A DNA stretch of 64,000 nucleotides from Pararhizobium antarcticum (GTDB lineage: Bacteria > Pseudomonadota > Alphaproteobacteria > Rhizobiales > Rhizobiaceae): assembly GCF_001885585.1 (NCBI RefSeq), contig NZ_LSRP01000073.1, positions 18,126 to 82,125 on the forward strand, in the 5' to 3' direction. Below, piece by piece: positions 42,847 to 50,763 of this stretch. How positions within the stretch are numbered: the stretch's first letter is position 1; every line of letters begins with the position of its first letter. The translations under genes were made by a program, and so were the position numbers. The notes below the pieces were generated by a model. The model saw only the letters and a list, made by a program, of their open reading frames with translations, was not told the DNA's origin and searched no databases.

Positions 42847-43782
42847 CTATAGGATTAGCCGGGCAGCCGCCGCCCCGATTGCACCGGGAAAGGCAAGGAC
42901 GATCATCGCCATCATCGTGGGTGTGAGCCCCATGCCGTCCAGCCGCCCGAACGTCCAGAGTGCATAAAGGCTGATGGCAAGGGCAATGACATAGCCGGGC
43001 AGGGTGAACCGGACGAGCGCATGCCAGGCGGGTGTATCCTTTGAAAGCGCATGGCTGCCCTTGAAGGACAGGGCATAGACGAAGCCGTGCATCAGCCCGA
43101 TCGACAGGAAGATCGTGGCAAGCGCATGCCATGGCGTCATCTTGTAGGAGATCAGGATCATCTCCTCGGTCGGGGCCATGTTGAGGTTGAGGAACAGCGC
43201 GCCAACCGCCATCAAAAACAGCTCGCTGCCATAGCCCTTATCCAGGGAGCCCTTGTCCCCGGCCGCGTCGTTGCCGTCGTCCGTTTCGTCATCGTCTGCA
43301 TCATCATCGTCTGCATCATCATCGCCACTGTTGCCAAGCTGGCTGCGCCCCAGCATGGCGCCGATGCTCGCCGGGACCGCCTGAAGGGCGATCTTGCCGA
43401 GGATCTCGCTGCTCGACATATCGGGCGTCAGGACGCGAAACAGCGCCAGAAGAATGGCACTTGAGGCAATGCCGATCCCATAGGCGATCATGCTGTCGCG
43501 CAGGTCGTCCCGCCAGCCGAAGGTCTCTTCAAAACCGATGCGATGCGCGATGCCGACAAGCAGCGGAAGCGTCACGATCAACAGGAGCAGCAGTCTCCCA
43601 CGGTCGATGATGAAGCCGAGTTCCCACATTTCCACGGTCATCTGCATGGGCAGGGCAAAGAGCAGGGCTCCGCCGACACCACGACCGATGCCGACGATGA
43701 ATTTCGCGGGTCCGCCTTGCTTCCGGCTTGTCCCAGAACCCAGGCCTGCAGTCTGGCGTCCCGCATCGGCGGCTGGCCGCAT
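42847..43782 (-). CDS. TIGR02587-family integral membrane protein
   Basis: 311 aa with about seven helices. GVGGALLFALPMQMTVEMWELGF at the start and FLNLNMAPTEEMILISYKMTPWHALATIFLSIGLMHGFVYALSF later are family-like. Between them lies an acidic loop (about 30 residues, mostly Asp with Asn and Glu) encoded by short repeats around 43280-43325. The start is set at ATG 43782; GTG 43812 is in frame upstream. Middle gene of a BON-TIGR02587-TIGR02588 unit. Confidence 0.83.
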   Translation of the reverse strand: MRPAADAGRQTAGLGSGTSRKQGGPAKFIVGIGRGVGGALLFALPMQMTVEMWELGFIIDRGRLLLLLIVTLPLLVGIAHRIGFEETFGWRDDLRDSMIAYGIGIASSAILLALFRVLTPDMSSSEILGKIALQAVPASIGAMLGRSQLGNSGDDDADDDDADDDETDDGNDAAGDKGSLDKGYGSELFLMAVGALFLNLNMAPTEEMILISYKMTPWHALATIFLSIGLMHGFVYALSFKGSHALSKDTPAWHALVRFTLPGYVIALAISLYALWTFGRLDGMGLTPTMMAMIVLAFPGAIGAAAARLIL

Positions 43783-43849
43783 TGCTTCTTTCCCTTGCCC
43801 TGCGGACGACACCTTCGGTCCGCCGCCGTTTGCCCTTAGCGCTCTTCCG

Positions 43850-44344
43850 TCACTCGTCCCAGTCGGCCGGAATATTGCCGTCTGCCGCAGTCAGGGTCAG
43901 CTGGTTGCGGATGCCGACCACGCCCGGAACCGCATAAACCACCTGTTCGACGACACGGCGGTGGGCTGCTGTTTCGACGAAGCCGGTCAGCAGCACGATG
44001 CCCTTTGTGACCTTGATATCCATGCCTGCGGTCTCGACCTCATTGCTGTCGAGCTTTTCAGCAACGGCTTCCTCAATGCTGTCATCGTCAATGTCGGCGT
44101 CCGTTCGCTCGCCCAGAGGGTCGGTGCCGCTGGCCGTGTGAATGGCCGCGTCACTGCTGCTTTCAAAGCCGGGATTGCCGCTTTCATCAAAACTTGTAGC
44201 CGGCGCGCCATAGGACTGGTTTTGCACGGTCGTGTCCGACCCGCTGACACCATCGGCATAGGGCCAGCCCTCGTTCAGATCGCGCTCCTCATAATCACGG
44301 TAGTCTTCCTCGCGGCTTGTCGGCTTTGCGCTTTTGTCCTGCAT
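43850..44344 (-). CDS. BON-domain protein
   Basis: 164 aa. A hydrophilic N-terminal half (KSAKPTSREEDYRDYEERDLNEGWPYADG...) precedes one BON domain at ~95-155 (DDDSIEEAVAEKLDSNEVETAGMDIKVTKGIVLLTGFVETAAHRRVVEQVVYAVPGV). BON domains bind phospholipids or act in osmotic stress proteins. There is no signal peptide, so probably cytoplasmic or surface-associated. GAGGA precedes ATG 44344; the longer frame is not supported. A one-mismatch EcfG site (TGAAC-N16-CGTT) lies upstream. Confidence 0.85.
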   Translation of the reverse strand: MQDKSAKPTSREEDYRDYEERDLNEGWPYADGVSGSDTTVQNQSYGAPATSFDESGNPGFESSSDAAIHTASGTDPLGERTDADIDDDSIEEAVAEKLDSNEVETAGMDIKVTKGIVLLTGFVETAAHRRVVEQVVYAVPGVVGIRNQLTLTAADGNIPADWDE

Positions 44345-44378
44345 GACGAAATCCTCATGATTGTTTGCGTCAGGCAGA

Positions 44379-44403
44379 AACGGTTGGCAGCGCTTTTGGT
44401 TCA
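44379..44403 (-). promoter_or_regulatory. Weak EcfG-type promoter (TGAAC-N16-CGTT), minus strand
   Basis: On the + strand AACG at 44379-44382, 16 bases, GTTCA at 44399-44403. One base off the consensus in the -35 part. It lies 34 bases before the BON gene start. Confidence 0.5.
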
Positions 44404-44463
44404 AACAAATCTTTGCTGCTTGGTGCCCGGGGCGTTTGTTTCCGGGCGATACAGACAAACACG

Positions 44464-44496
44464 AAAAATGGCGGAGCAACCGGTGTTGCTCCGCCA
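44464..44496 (-). terminator. Terminator of the gene at 44523
   Basis: 11-bp stem TGGCGGAGCAA (44469-44479)/TTGCTCCGCCA (44486-44496). Read on the minus strand it is followed by TTTTT. Confidence 0.85.
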
Positions 44497-44522
44497 TATC
44501 GAAAAATTAAGCCAGAACGGGT

Positions 44523-44972
44523 TTACGGCGTTGTACTGGTGCCGGTGTTCGGCGTTGCGCCGTCCGTCTGCGGTGTCGTCTCGCCGGTAGCCGGCGCCTG
44601 CTGCGTCGTGTCCGGGACGACAGGGGTGGCATCAGGCGTGGCTTCCGGTGCCGGTGTCACAGCTGTATCCGGGGTTGCCGTACCGTCGGCCGGTGGCGTC
44701 GTGGTCTGCTCTGTGGTCGCCGGCTGGGTGGCGGTGTCCGTGTCCGTGGTGCCGGATGGCATCCAGACAAGCAGCGCCAGCACAAGGCCGGCCAGCAGGA
44801 TGATCAGGACAGGCCAGCTGCCGAAGCTGCGGCGATTGTCGACATTCGTTGTCTGTCCGCCGATTGGCTGCTGGGCGGTCAGCGGATCGACGCGCTGCGT
44901 GCTTGTCGGTTCGACGGGTCTGGCAGCGGGATCTACGGGGCGACGTCCATTGGGATCAAGATGTTGGTTCAT
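44523..44972 (-). CDS. Single-pass membrane protein with Thr/Pro-rich tail
   Basis: 149 aa. Cytoplasmic N terminus (~50 aa, polar, Pro/Asp/Arg), one helix (WPVLIILLAGLVLALLVWM), then a ~80 aa tail made almost wholly of Thr, Ala, Pro, Asp, Glu and Gln (TEQTTTPPADGTATP-type repeats). AAGGATG precedes ATG 44972. No family recognised. An exact EcfG promoter lies 62 bases upstream, and it has its own terminator. Confidence 0.75.
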   Translation of the reverse strand: MNQHLDPNGRRPVDPAARPVEPTSTQRVDPLTAQQPIGGQTTNVDNRRSFGSWPVLIILLAGLVLALLVWMPSGTTDTDTATQPATTEQTTTPPADGTATPDTAVTPAPEATPDATPVVPDTTQQAPATGETTPQTDGATPNTGTSTTP

Positions 44973-45034
44973 GGCTTTCACATCCTTTAAGAGTGTTTGA
45001 TGTGCCCGCACGTTTTGAAGGCAACTGCCGAATA

Positions 45035-45059
45035 AACGCCCATATGCGACAAAGGTTCC
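45035..45059 (-). promoter_or_regulatory. EcfG-type promoter (GGAAC-N16-CGTT), minus strand
   Basis: On the + strand AACG at 45035-45038, 16 bases, GTTCC at 45055-45059. It reads toward the membrane protein gene at 44523-44972. Confidence 0.82.
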
Positions 45060-45115
45060 AAGCCGTGCGGGAGCAGCGGATCCAGTGATCTCGGGAAAGA
45101 CGATCGCAGGCCGGA

Positions 45116-45352
45116 TCAACCGGTCGGCAGCTCTGCGATCTCGCCGAATTGTATCAGCAGGCGCGGGCTGCTCATGTCTCCGGTCTCCTCGTCTACCTGG
45201 ACAGCATAGGCGGCAACGCCCGGAAAGCGCGGCGCCATTGCCGTTGCGATCTTCTCGGCGCTGGCAGCGCTGCTGGCCTGTCGCATCTCGCCCGGTGCCA
45301 CGCCGCCGCGAACCTTGCGATAGGGCAGGACGATGAATTTTTCCGCGGCCAT
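45116..45352 (-). CDS. Small hypothetical protein
   Basis: 78 aa. MAAEKFIVLPYRKVRGGVAPGEMRQASSAASAEKIATAMAPRFPGVAAYAVQVDEETGDM...LLIQFGEI. A compact alpha/beta protein without a recognised family; similar small proteins occur in rhizobial genomes. ATG 45352 is chosen because the earlier part of the frame has no protein-like character. Weak AGAGA upstream. No EcfG match was found for it. Confidence 0.65.
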   Translation of the reverse strand: MAAEKFIVLPYRKVRGGVAPGEMRQASSAASAEKIATAMAPRFPGVAAYAVQVDEETGDMSSPRLLIQFGEIAELPTG

Positions 45353-45590
45353 GATTGTCTCTTTTCGTTGATTGTCGGCCACCGGTGAGGCGGCGCCAGC
45401 CGGTTCACGACAGTGATTCGTTTGCGCTGGAGCGAGCCGTGCTGCCAAATATACCATGGTTTATAGGCGTCCCTCGTCGCAGCCGCCAGTCCCGCGTTAT
45501 AATGCGTTTGTAAAAGCCAAGGAAAATCATGGATTTCCCGTTTTGGTAGAAAAGAATGCCGCGGTGGAGAATTAATGCTTCGTCGGAACG

Positions 45591-45615
45591 GGAACCAAGG
45601 CGTAAGATTCTCGTT
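45591..45615 (+). promoter_or_regulatory. EcfG-type promoter (GGAAC-N16-CGTT)
   Basis: GGAAC at 45591-45595, 16 bases, CGTT at 45612-45615. It lies 32 bases before the DUF2934 gene. Confidence 0.82.
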
Positions 45616-45647
45616 GTGGTGAAATGTGATGTGCAAGGGAGAAGCAG

Positions 45648-45896
45648 ATGACAGACACTGAGGAAGACCTTATCAGACAGCGTGCCTATGAAATCTGGGA
45701 GTCGGAAGGCTTTCCGGAAGGACGGGAGTATTTTCACTGGGAGCAGGCGGTTCGCGAAATCGGCGAGAAGTCTGCTTCAGCCGGGGAGGTAAGCAAGCCG
45801 GCACCGGCATCGTTCAGCATCGTCAAGAACGAGGCCCCATTGGAGGAAATGCCAGTGGAGATGGTGGCGAAAAAGCGCGGCAAGTCTGCGTCCTGA
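45648..45896 (+). CDS. DUF2934-domain protein
   Basis: 82 aa. DLIRQRAYEIWESEGFPEGREYFHWEQAVREI is the DUF2934 signature (R.RAY.IWE.EG.P.G....HW..A..E). A basic Lys/Arg tail follows. Function unknown; often found in stress-regulated clusters of rhizobia. The ATG is preceded by AAGGGAGAAG. An exact EcfG promoter lies 32 bases upstream. Confidence 0.88.
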   Translation: MTDTEEDLIRQRAYEIWESEGFPEGREYFHWEQAVREIGEKSASAGEVSKPAPASFSIVKNEAPLEEMPVEMVAKKRGKSAS

Positions 45897-45921
45897 ATTC
45901 ACGCTCAGGTTGAAACGGACC

Positions 45922-45940
45922 GCGCCGGCTGTGCCGGCGC
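45922..45940. other. Hairpin after the DUF2934 gene
   Basis: Perfect GCGCCGGC/GCCGGCGC stem with a TGT loop, no T run. A possible terminator structure. Confidence 0.4.
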
Positions 45941-46101
45941 TCAACGTCTGTCCCGAAATCGAATCCGAAGAATTTTTATAACACCGCAGGTCTTTTTCTG
46001 CGGACAAAGGCGTCTGTTTATCACATCATGGATTCGGCATCGCAGCATGGCTTTTTGTGCAGCGCGGAGTGATTCAGGCGGGAACAAGGAAACTGGGCTT
46101 C

Positions 46102-47580
46102 GTGAAAATACTCTCGGTAACCTCCGAAATATTTCCTTTGATCAAAACAGGCGGCCTTGCAGATGTGACAGGCTCCCTGCCCAAGGCCTTGAAGTCCTAT
46201 GGCGCCCTCATCCGCACGCTGGTGCCAGGTTATCCGTTGCTTCTCTCGGCTGTTCAGGAGAAGCAGCAGGTCTATTATTTTCCGGATCTTTTCGGTGCAC
46301 CGGCACAATTGCTCGAAGCCAGGCATGAAGGCCTCGATCTTCTGATCCTTGTCGCGCCCTCCCTCTACGATCGTCCGGGCGGTCCCTATGTCGATCAGGA
46401 GGGCAAGGATTTCAGCGACAACTGGAAACGGTTCGCGGTCCTGTCCTATGTCGCCTCGGCCATCACCGGTGGCCTGCTTCCGGGCTGGCGTCCGGATCTG
46501 GTGCATACGCATGACTGGCAGACGGCGCTGACATCCGTCTACATGCGTCATTCGAGCAATGCGCGGCACGTGCCAAGCGTACTCACCATCCACAATCTCG
46601 CCTTCCAGGGACAATTCCCAACCTCGGTGGTCTCGCAGATCGGCCTGCCGCCGGAAACGCTGTCCACCGATTGTCTCGAATATTTCGGTTATGTCAGCTA
46701 TCTCAAGGGTGGCATCCAGACGGCAACGGCGATCACGACGGTCAGTCCAACCTATGCCCGCGAAATCGTTTCCACGGACCTCGGCATGGGTCTCGACGGC
46801 GCGCTGAGCGCCCGCCCTGGCGTTCTGACCGGCATTGTCAACGGCATCGACATGGATGTCTGGAACCCGGCCACCGACCCCTATCTCCCGGAAACCTATG
46901 ATTATCGGCGCATGCGGCAGCGAACCATCAACCGCGCCCACCTGCTCGATGCGTTTCGTCTCGACCATGCGGCCGGGCCAATCTTTGCTATGGTCAGCCG
47001 GCTCACATGGCAAAAGGGCGGCGATATGATGGCCGAGGTCGCCGAGGAAATCGCCATGGTCGGTGGCAAGCTGATCGTGCTGGGGAAGGGCGACGAGGAT
47101 ATCGAACTGTCGCTTCTTGCGACCGCCGGTCGCCATCCCGGACGCATCGGTGTGCGGATCGGCTATGACGAGGCCACGGCCCATCTCATTCACGGTGGTG
47201 CCGACGTGATCATCCAGCCGTCGCGCTTCGAGCCCTGCGGCCTGACGCAGCTTTACGCCCTGCGCTATGGCTGCGTGCCGGTCGTCTCGCGCACCGGTGG
47301 TCTCTCAGAAACGATCATCGATGCCAATGATGCGGCGATGTCCGCCCGTGTCGCAACCGGTTTCCAGTTTCATCCGGCCACAGCGGACAACCTGCGCCTT
47401 GCCGTTCGCCGGGCGCTGGCTGCCTATAGCGATCCGAAGAAGTGGGCACGACTGCAGAACCAGGGCATGAAGGCCAATTTTTCATGGGAGCGGAGCGCCG
47501 AGCAATATGCGGCGCTCTATTCCAAGCTCCTGCCGCGTTTTGCCTATGCGCCCGCAGAGCGCGCCAACGCCGCCGAGTGA
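46102..47580 (+). CDS. glgA: Glycogen synthase GlgA
   Basis: 492 aa ADP-glucose-dependent GT5 glycogen synthase. The canonical start KILSVTSEIFPLIKTGGLADVTGSLPKAL contains the ADP-glucose-binding KTGGLAD. VHTHDWQTAL, SRLTWQKGGDM and the C-terminal QPSRFEPCGLTQLYALRYGCVPVVSRTGGL are further family motifs. It begins with GTG at 46102, judged from the family N terminus; the 15 upstream codons are not conserved-like. Convergent with glgX. The other glycogen genes (glgB, glgC, glgP) are not in the window. Confidence 0.93.
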   Translation: MKILSVTSEIFPLIKTGGLADVTGSLPKALKSYGALIRTLVPGYPLLLSAVQEKQQVYYFPDLFGAPAQLLEARHEGLDLLILVAPSLYDRPGGPYVDQEGKDFSDNWKRFAVLSYVASAITGGLLPGWRPDLVHTHDWQTALTSVYMRHSSNARHVPSVLTIHNLAFQGQFPTSVVSQIGLPPETLSTDCLEYFGYVSYLKGGIQTATAITTVSPTYAREIVSTDLGMGLDGALSARPGVLTGIVNGIDMDVWNPATDPYLPETYDYRRMRQRTINRAHLLDAFRLDHAAGPIFAMVSRLTWQKGGDMMAEVAEEIAMVGGKLIVLGKGDEDIELSLLATAGRHPGRIGVRIGYDEATAHLIHGGADVIIQPSRFEPCGLTQLYALRYGCVPVVSRTGGLSETIIDANDAAMSARVATGFQFHPATADNLRLAVRRALAAYSDPKKWARLQNQGMKANFSWERSAEQYAALYSKLLPRFAYAPAERANAAE

Positions 47581-47646
47581 CCTTTCACCCGGCCGGCGTT
47601 TTGAGGCTTGGCCATACGTCGTGGCCCTTCAAACGCGGTGGACGCT

Positions 47647-49734
47647 TCAAACCCGGTGAAAAAGGGTCATGCTGCGGGCTTCCAGTTCAAAGGCTTTGCC
47701 GGCGGCAAGGTTGATCGTATCGGCCGATGGATCGGAGGTCGTGAAGGCCAGCCCCCAGGCACCTTCCTGGGGCGCCGGCACGGTGAAGGAGACCCCGGCA
47801 TCCGTCGGGTTGAACAGGATGAGCACGTCGGACCAGACAGTCTCATCCTGACGCAGGTCTTCGCGCAGGAGATGCAGCCCCAGAACGGCATCCGTGCCCG
47901 CACCCCAGTCATCGCCGAGATGGGGCGTGCCGTCGGCGCTGACCCAGTTGATCACGGTTCCGTCACGCCAGCTCTCCCGCCGCAGCAGCGGCTGTTCGTG
48001 GCGCAGCGCGATCAGCCGGCGGGTGAAGTCCTGGAGTTGCGCGCCGCTATCGGGCGTGCCTTCCCAATGCACCCAGCTGATTTCGCTGTCCTGGCAGTAG
48101 CCATTGTTGTTTCCCATCTGGCTGCGGCCGAATTCGTCGCCGGCCAGAAGCATCGGCGTGCCGTGCGAGAGGAACAGTGTGGCGAGCATATTGCGCTTCT
48201 GACGGTCACGAACGGCGTTGATGCCGGCGTCGTCGGTCGGGCCTTCCGCGCCGTAATTGTCGCTGCGGTTGTCGCTGTGGCCGTCGCGATTGTCCTCGCC
48301 ATTGTCGTCATTGTGCTTGTCGTTGTAGGAAACGAGATCGTTCAGCGTGAAGCCGTCATGGGCGGAGATGAAGTTGACCGTCGACCAAGGGCGGCGGCCG
48401 CGGTGATCGTAAATGTCGCCGGAACCGAGCAGCCGGGCGGCAAGATCGGGCTCTACGCCCGGCGTGTTCTTCCAGTAGTCCCGAACCTTGTCGCGGTACT
48501 TGTCGTTCCATTCGGCCCAGCCCGGGGGGAAACCGCCAACCTGGTAGCCGCCCGGGCCGATATCCCAGGGCTCGCCGACCAGCTTGACCTTCGACAGCAG
48601 CGGATCCTGGCCGACAGCGTCGAAGAAACCGCTGCGCTGGTCGAAACCTTCCGGCTCGCGGCCCAGGATCGTGCCGAGATCGAAACGGAAGCCGTCGATA
48701 TGCATGTGCTCGACCCAGTAGCGCAGCGAATCCGTGACCATCTGCAGCACGCGCGGATGCGAGGTGTTGACGGTGTTTCCCGTGCCGGTGTCGTTGATGT
48801 AGTAGCGATGATTGTCGGGCATGGTGCGATAGTAGGAGAGGTTGTCGATGCCTTTGAACGACAGGGTCGGCCCCATCTCGTTGCCTTCGGCGGTGTGGTT
48901 GTAGACAACGTCGAGGATGACCTCGATGCCGGCATCGTGGAAGGCGCGCACCATGTCGCGGAATCCGGCGATGCCGCGCGGGCCGTAATAGCGCTGGGCA
49001 GGGGCGAAGAAACCGAGCGTGTTGTAGCCCCAGAAGTTGCGAAGGCCTTTCTTCAGCAGGAAATCGTCGTCCGGAAATTCATGGATCGGCATGAGTTCGA
49101 CCGATGTGATGCCGAGGTTCTTGATATAGTCGACGATCGCCGCATGCCCCATGCCCTCGAACGTGCCGCGATGGTCCTCTGGGATGGCGGGATGCAACTG
49201 GGTGAAGCCCTTGACGTGGGTCTCGTAGAAAATCGTGTTGGACCACGGCACGTTCGGGGCCGTGTCGCGTCCCCAGTCATACGCCTTCGGGTCGATGACC
49301 CGGCATTTGGGCATGCCTGCGGCGCTGTCCTGGTCGTTGAAGGACAGGTCCTTGTCCTCGCTGTCGGCATTGTAGCCGAAATGCGCCGGCGACCAGTCGA
49401 GCGATCCGACCAGCTCACGGGCATAGGGGTCGACAAGCAATTTGTTGGCATTGAACCGATGGCCGTTTTCCGGATCAAACGGACCATGCACACGATAGCC
49501 GTAGAGGGCGCCGGGTTTCAGGCCGGGCACGTAGCCATGCCAGATCTCGTTAGTGAATTCCGGCAGTTCGATGCGCGCGGTCTCGATGGTGCCGCTGTCG
49601 TCGAAAAGGCAAAGTTCGACACGCTCGGCATGGGCCGAAAACAGGGAAAAATTGGTTCCGTCAGCATCCGGCGTGGCGCCAAGGCTCTGCCAATGGCCGG
49701 ATTCCACACGGTATTGATTGACTTTGACGTCCAT
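47647..49734 (-). CDS. glgX: Glycogen debranching enzyme GlgX
   Basis: 695 aa GH13 isoamylase-type enzyme that cuts alpha-1,6 branches. N-terminal CBM48-like domain (GTNFSLFSAHAERVELCLFDDSG), then the barrel with VILDVVYNHTAEGN, the nucleophile Asp in HIDGFRFDLGTILG, the acid/base Glu in LVGEPWDIGPGGY and FISAHDGFTLNDLVSYN. C-terminal beta domain. AGGGG precedes ATG 49734. A 720-codon + strand frame over the same DNA is a shadow. Single gene convergent with glgA. Confidence 0.94.
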   Translation of the reverse strand: MDVKVNQYRVESGHWQSLGATPDADGTNFSLFSAHAERVELCLFDDSGTIETARIELPEFTNEIWHGYVPGLKPGALYGYRVHGPFDPENGHRFNANKLLVDPYARELVGSLDWSPAHFGYNADSEDKDLSFNDQDSAAGMPKCRVIDPKAYDWGRDTAPNVPWSNTIFYETHVKGFTQLHPAIPEDHRGTFEGMGHAAIVDYIKNLGITSVELMPIHEFPDDDFLLKKGLRNFWGYNTLGFFAPAQRYYGPRGIAGFRDMVRAFHDAGIEVILDVVYNHTAEGNEMGPTLSFKGIDNLSYYRTMPDNHRYYINDTGTGNTVNTSHPRVLQMVTDSLRYWVEHMHIDGFRFDLGTILGREPEGFDQRSGFFDAVGQDPLLSKVKLVGEPWDIGPGGYQVGGFPPGWAEWNDKYRDKVRDYWKNTPGVEPDLAARLLGSGDIYDHRGRRPWSTVNFISAHDGFTLNDLVSYNDKHNDDNGEDNRDGHSDNRSDNYGAEGPTDDAGINAVRDRQKRNMLATLFLSHGTPMLLAGDEFGRSQMGNNNGYCQDSEISWVHWEGTPDSGAQLQDFTRRLIALRHEQPLLRRESWRDGTVINWVSADGTPHLGDDWGAGTDAVLGLHLLREDLRQDETVWSDVLILFNPTDAGVSFTVPAPQEGAWGLAFTTSDPSADTINLAAGKAFELEARSMTLFHRV

Positions 49735-49828
49735 GGTCGAAACCCCTGTTGCCCCATAATGAACTGCTAAATTGTGCAGCGCGCCATTTTGTTCCCTTGG
49801 CGATCGAATTTATTTGTCACGGACGTCA

Positions 49829-49853
49829 GGAACAGACTGGCCTCGCTGTCGTT
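49829..49853 (+). promoter_or_regulatory. EcfG-type promoter (GGAAC-N16-CGTT)
   Basis: GGAAC at 49829-49833, 16 bases, CGTT at 49850-49853. It lies 80 bases before the DUF6894-like gene at 49934. Confidence 0.78.
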
Positions 49854-49933
49854 CCAAAACCCAGAAGACATATTGCAGGCGGGATGTTCTGGCGGGGAAT
49901 TGCCCTTCAAGCCGGGCGCACAGGAAACGGCAT

Positions 49934-50182
49934 ATGCCAAGGTACTATTTCATGGTGGCACAGGCGGGTTGCATCGCCCCGTTCGAGGGTCCGGTCGATG
50001 CTGGTTTTGAATTCGCCGATGTCGTGGCCGCGAAGCGCGAGGCATCGACGGCGCTCATCGAGATGGCCAGCGACGGACTGCCGGACCCGGAAAACTCCGA
50101 CCTTGTCATAGAAGTTCTCGACGAGCGCTACCAGACGGTGTTCGTGGCGAGGCTTATCTTCGAAATCGAGGACCATGAGTGA
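49934..50182 (+). CDS. DUF6894-like small protein
   Basis: 82 aa. MPRYYFMVAQAGCIAPFEGPVDAGFEFADVVAAKREASTALIEMASDGLPD, then VIEVLDERYQTVFVARLIFEIE. The PRYYF start and the overall pattern match small rhizobial DUF6894 proteins, paralogous in kind to the gene at 41509-41757. AGGAAA lies before the ATG. An exact EcfG promoter lies 80 bases upstream. Function unknown. Confidence 0.8.
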   Translation: MPRYYFMVAQAGCIAPFEGPVDAGFEFADVVAAKREASTALIEMASDGLPDPENSDLVIEVLDERYQTVFVARLIFEIEDHE

Positions 50183-50254
50183 TAGGCGCAGCCAGAGACG
50201 TGCAGGCGGGCGGTGCCCGGCTGGCATCCTCCTCCATTGTCGGTTTCTTCTGCT

Positions 50255-50473
50255 TCAGTGGTAGTAGTAGCAGTGGCAATCCGCCCTGTCGGCGTCTGCG
50301 GCTTTCCACACGCGAACTGCGAGGTTCCGGGAGCTGCCGGTCTCCTCCAGCCGCATCCCGAGCAGCGTCGTGGCCGCGAATTTCGGACTGACCGCGTCGA
50401 TCTCGATTGACGACCCAACCTGATGGACGCCAAGCTTCGGGCTCCAGGTGAAAATCTGAACGCTGTAGTGCAT
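50255..50473 (-). CDS. Small hypothetical protein
   Basis: 72 aa. MHYSVQIFTWSPKLGVHQVGSSIEIDAVSPKFAATTLLGMRLEETG, ending in DCHCYYYH. A strong GGAGGAAC precedes ATG 50473. The C-terminal Cys/Tyr/His run is unusual. No family recognised; the coding call rests on the ribosome binding site and a protein-like composition. Confidence 0.6.
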   Translation of the reverse strand: MHYSVQIFTWSPKLGVHQVGSSIEIDAVSPKFAATTLLGMRLEETGSSRNLAVRVWKAADADRADCHCYYYH

Positions 50474-50763
50474 CGCAGTTCCTCCGTGTTGACAGGCTTT
50501 CAGAAGAAAGTTCATACCATGAATTCAGGCGCCGAGAAACGCGGTTATCGGGGATGCGAACGGCAATCTTTTACGGGTCGGATTTCTTTCTCAGAGGCCC
50601 TTGTCGGAGGTTCTGCGCGCCCTAGTATTGTGCGATGGGAAAGTGGTGGGGGCGTTCTTTTCCGAGCCGTCCATGTGTCCAGGTTCTATAACCGTGTCGC
50701 TCCTGCCATGTCTCAGCCTGCGCCTACACATCGTCGTGCTCACTCATCCATATCCAGGTCTCC

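Noticed and set aside
43280..43325. Short tandem repeat that might be a CRISPR-like or satellite element
   Set aside because: It is in frame within the TIGR02587-type gene and simply encodes the Asp-rich loop.
46079..46105. GGAAC followed by CGTG before glgA
   Set aside because: Spacer of 15, wrong -10 (CGTG) and overlap with the start codon; most likely part of the leader.
47608..49770. 720-codon plus-strand frame across glgX
   Set aside because: Shadow; glgX on the minus strand has every catalytic motif of the family.
50460..50485. EcfG-like match AACG-N15-GTTCC on the minus strand
   Set aside because: The spacer is 15 and the site overlaps the start codon and ribosome binding site of the gene at 50255-50473.
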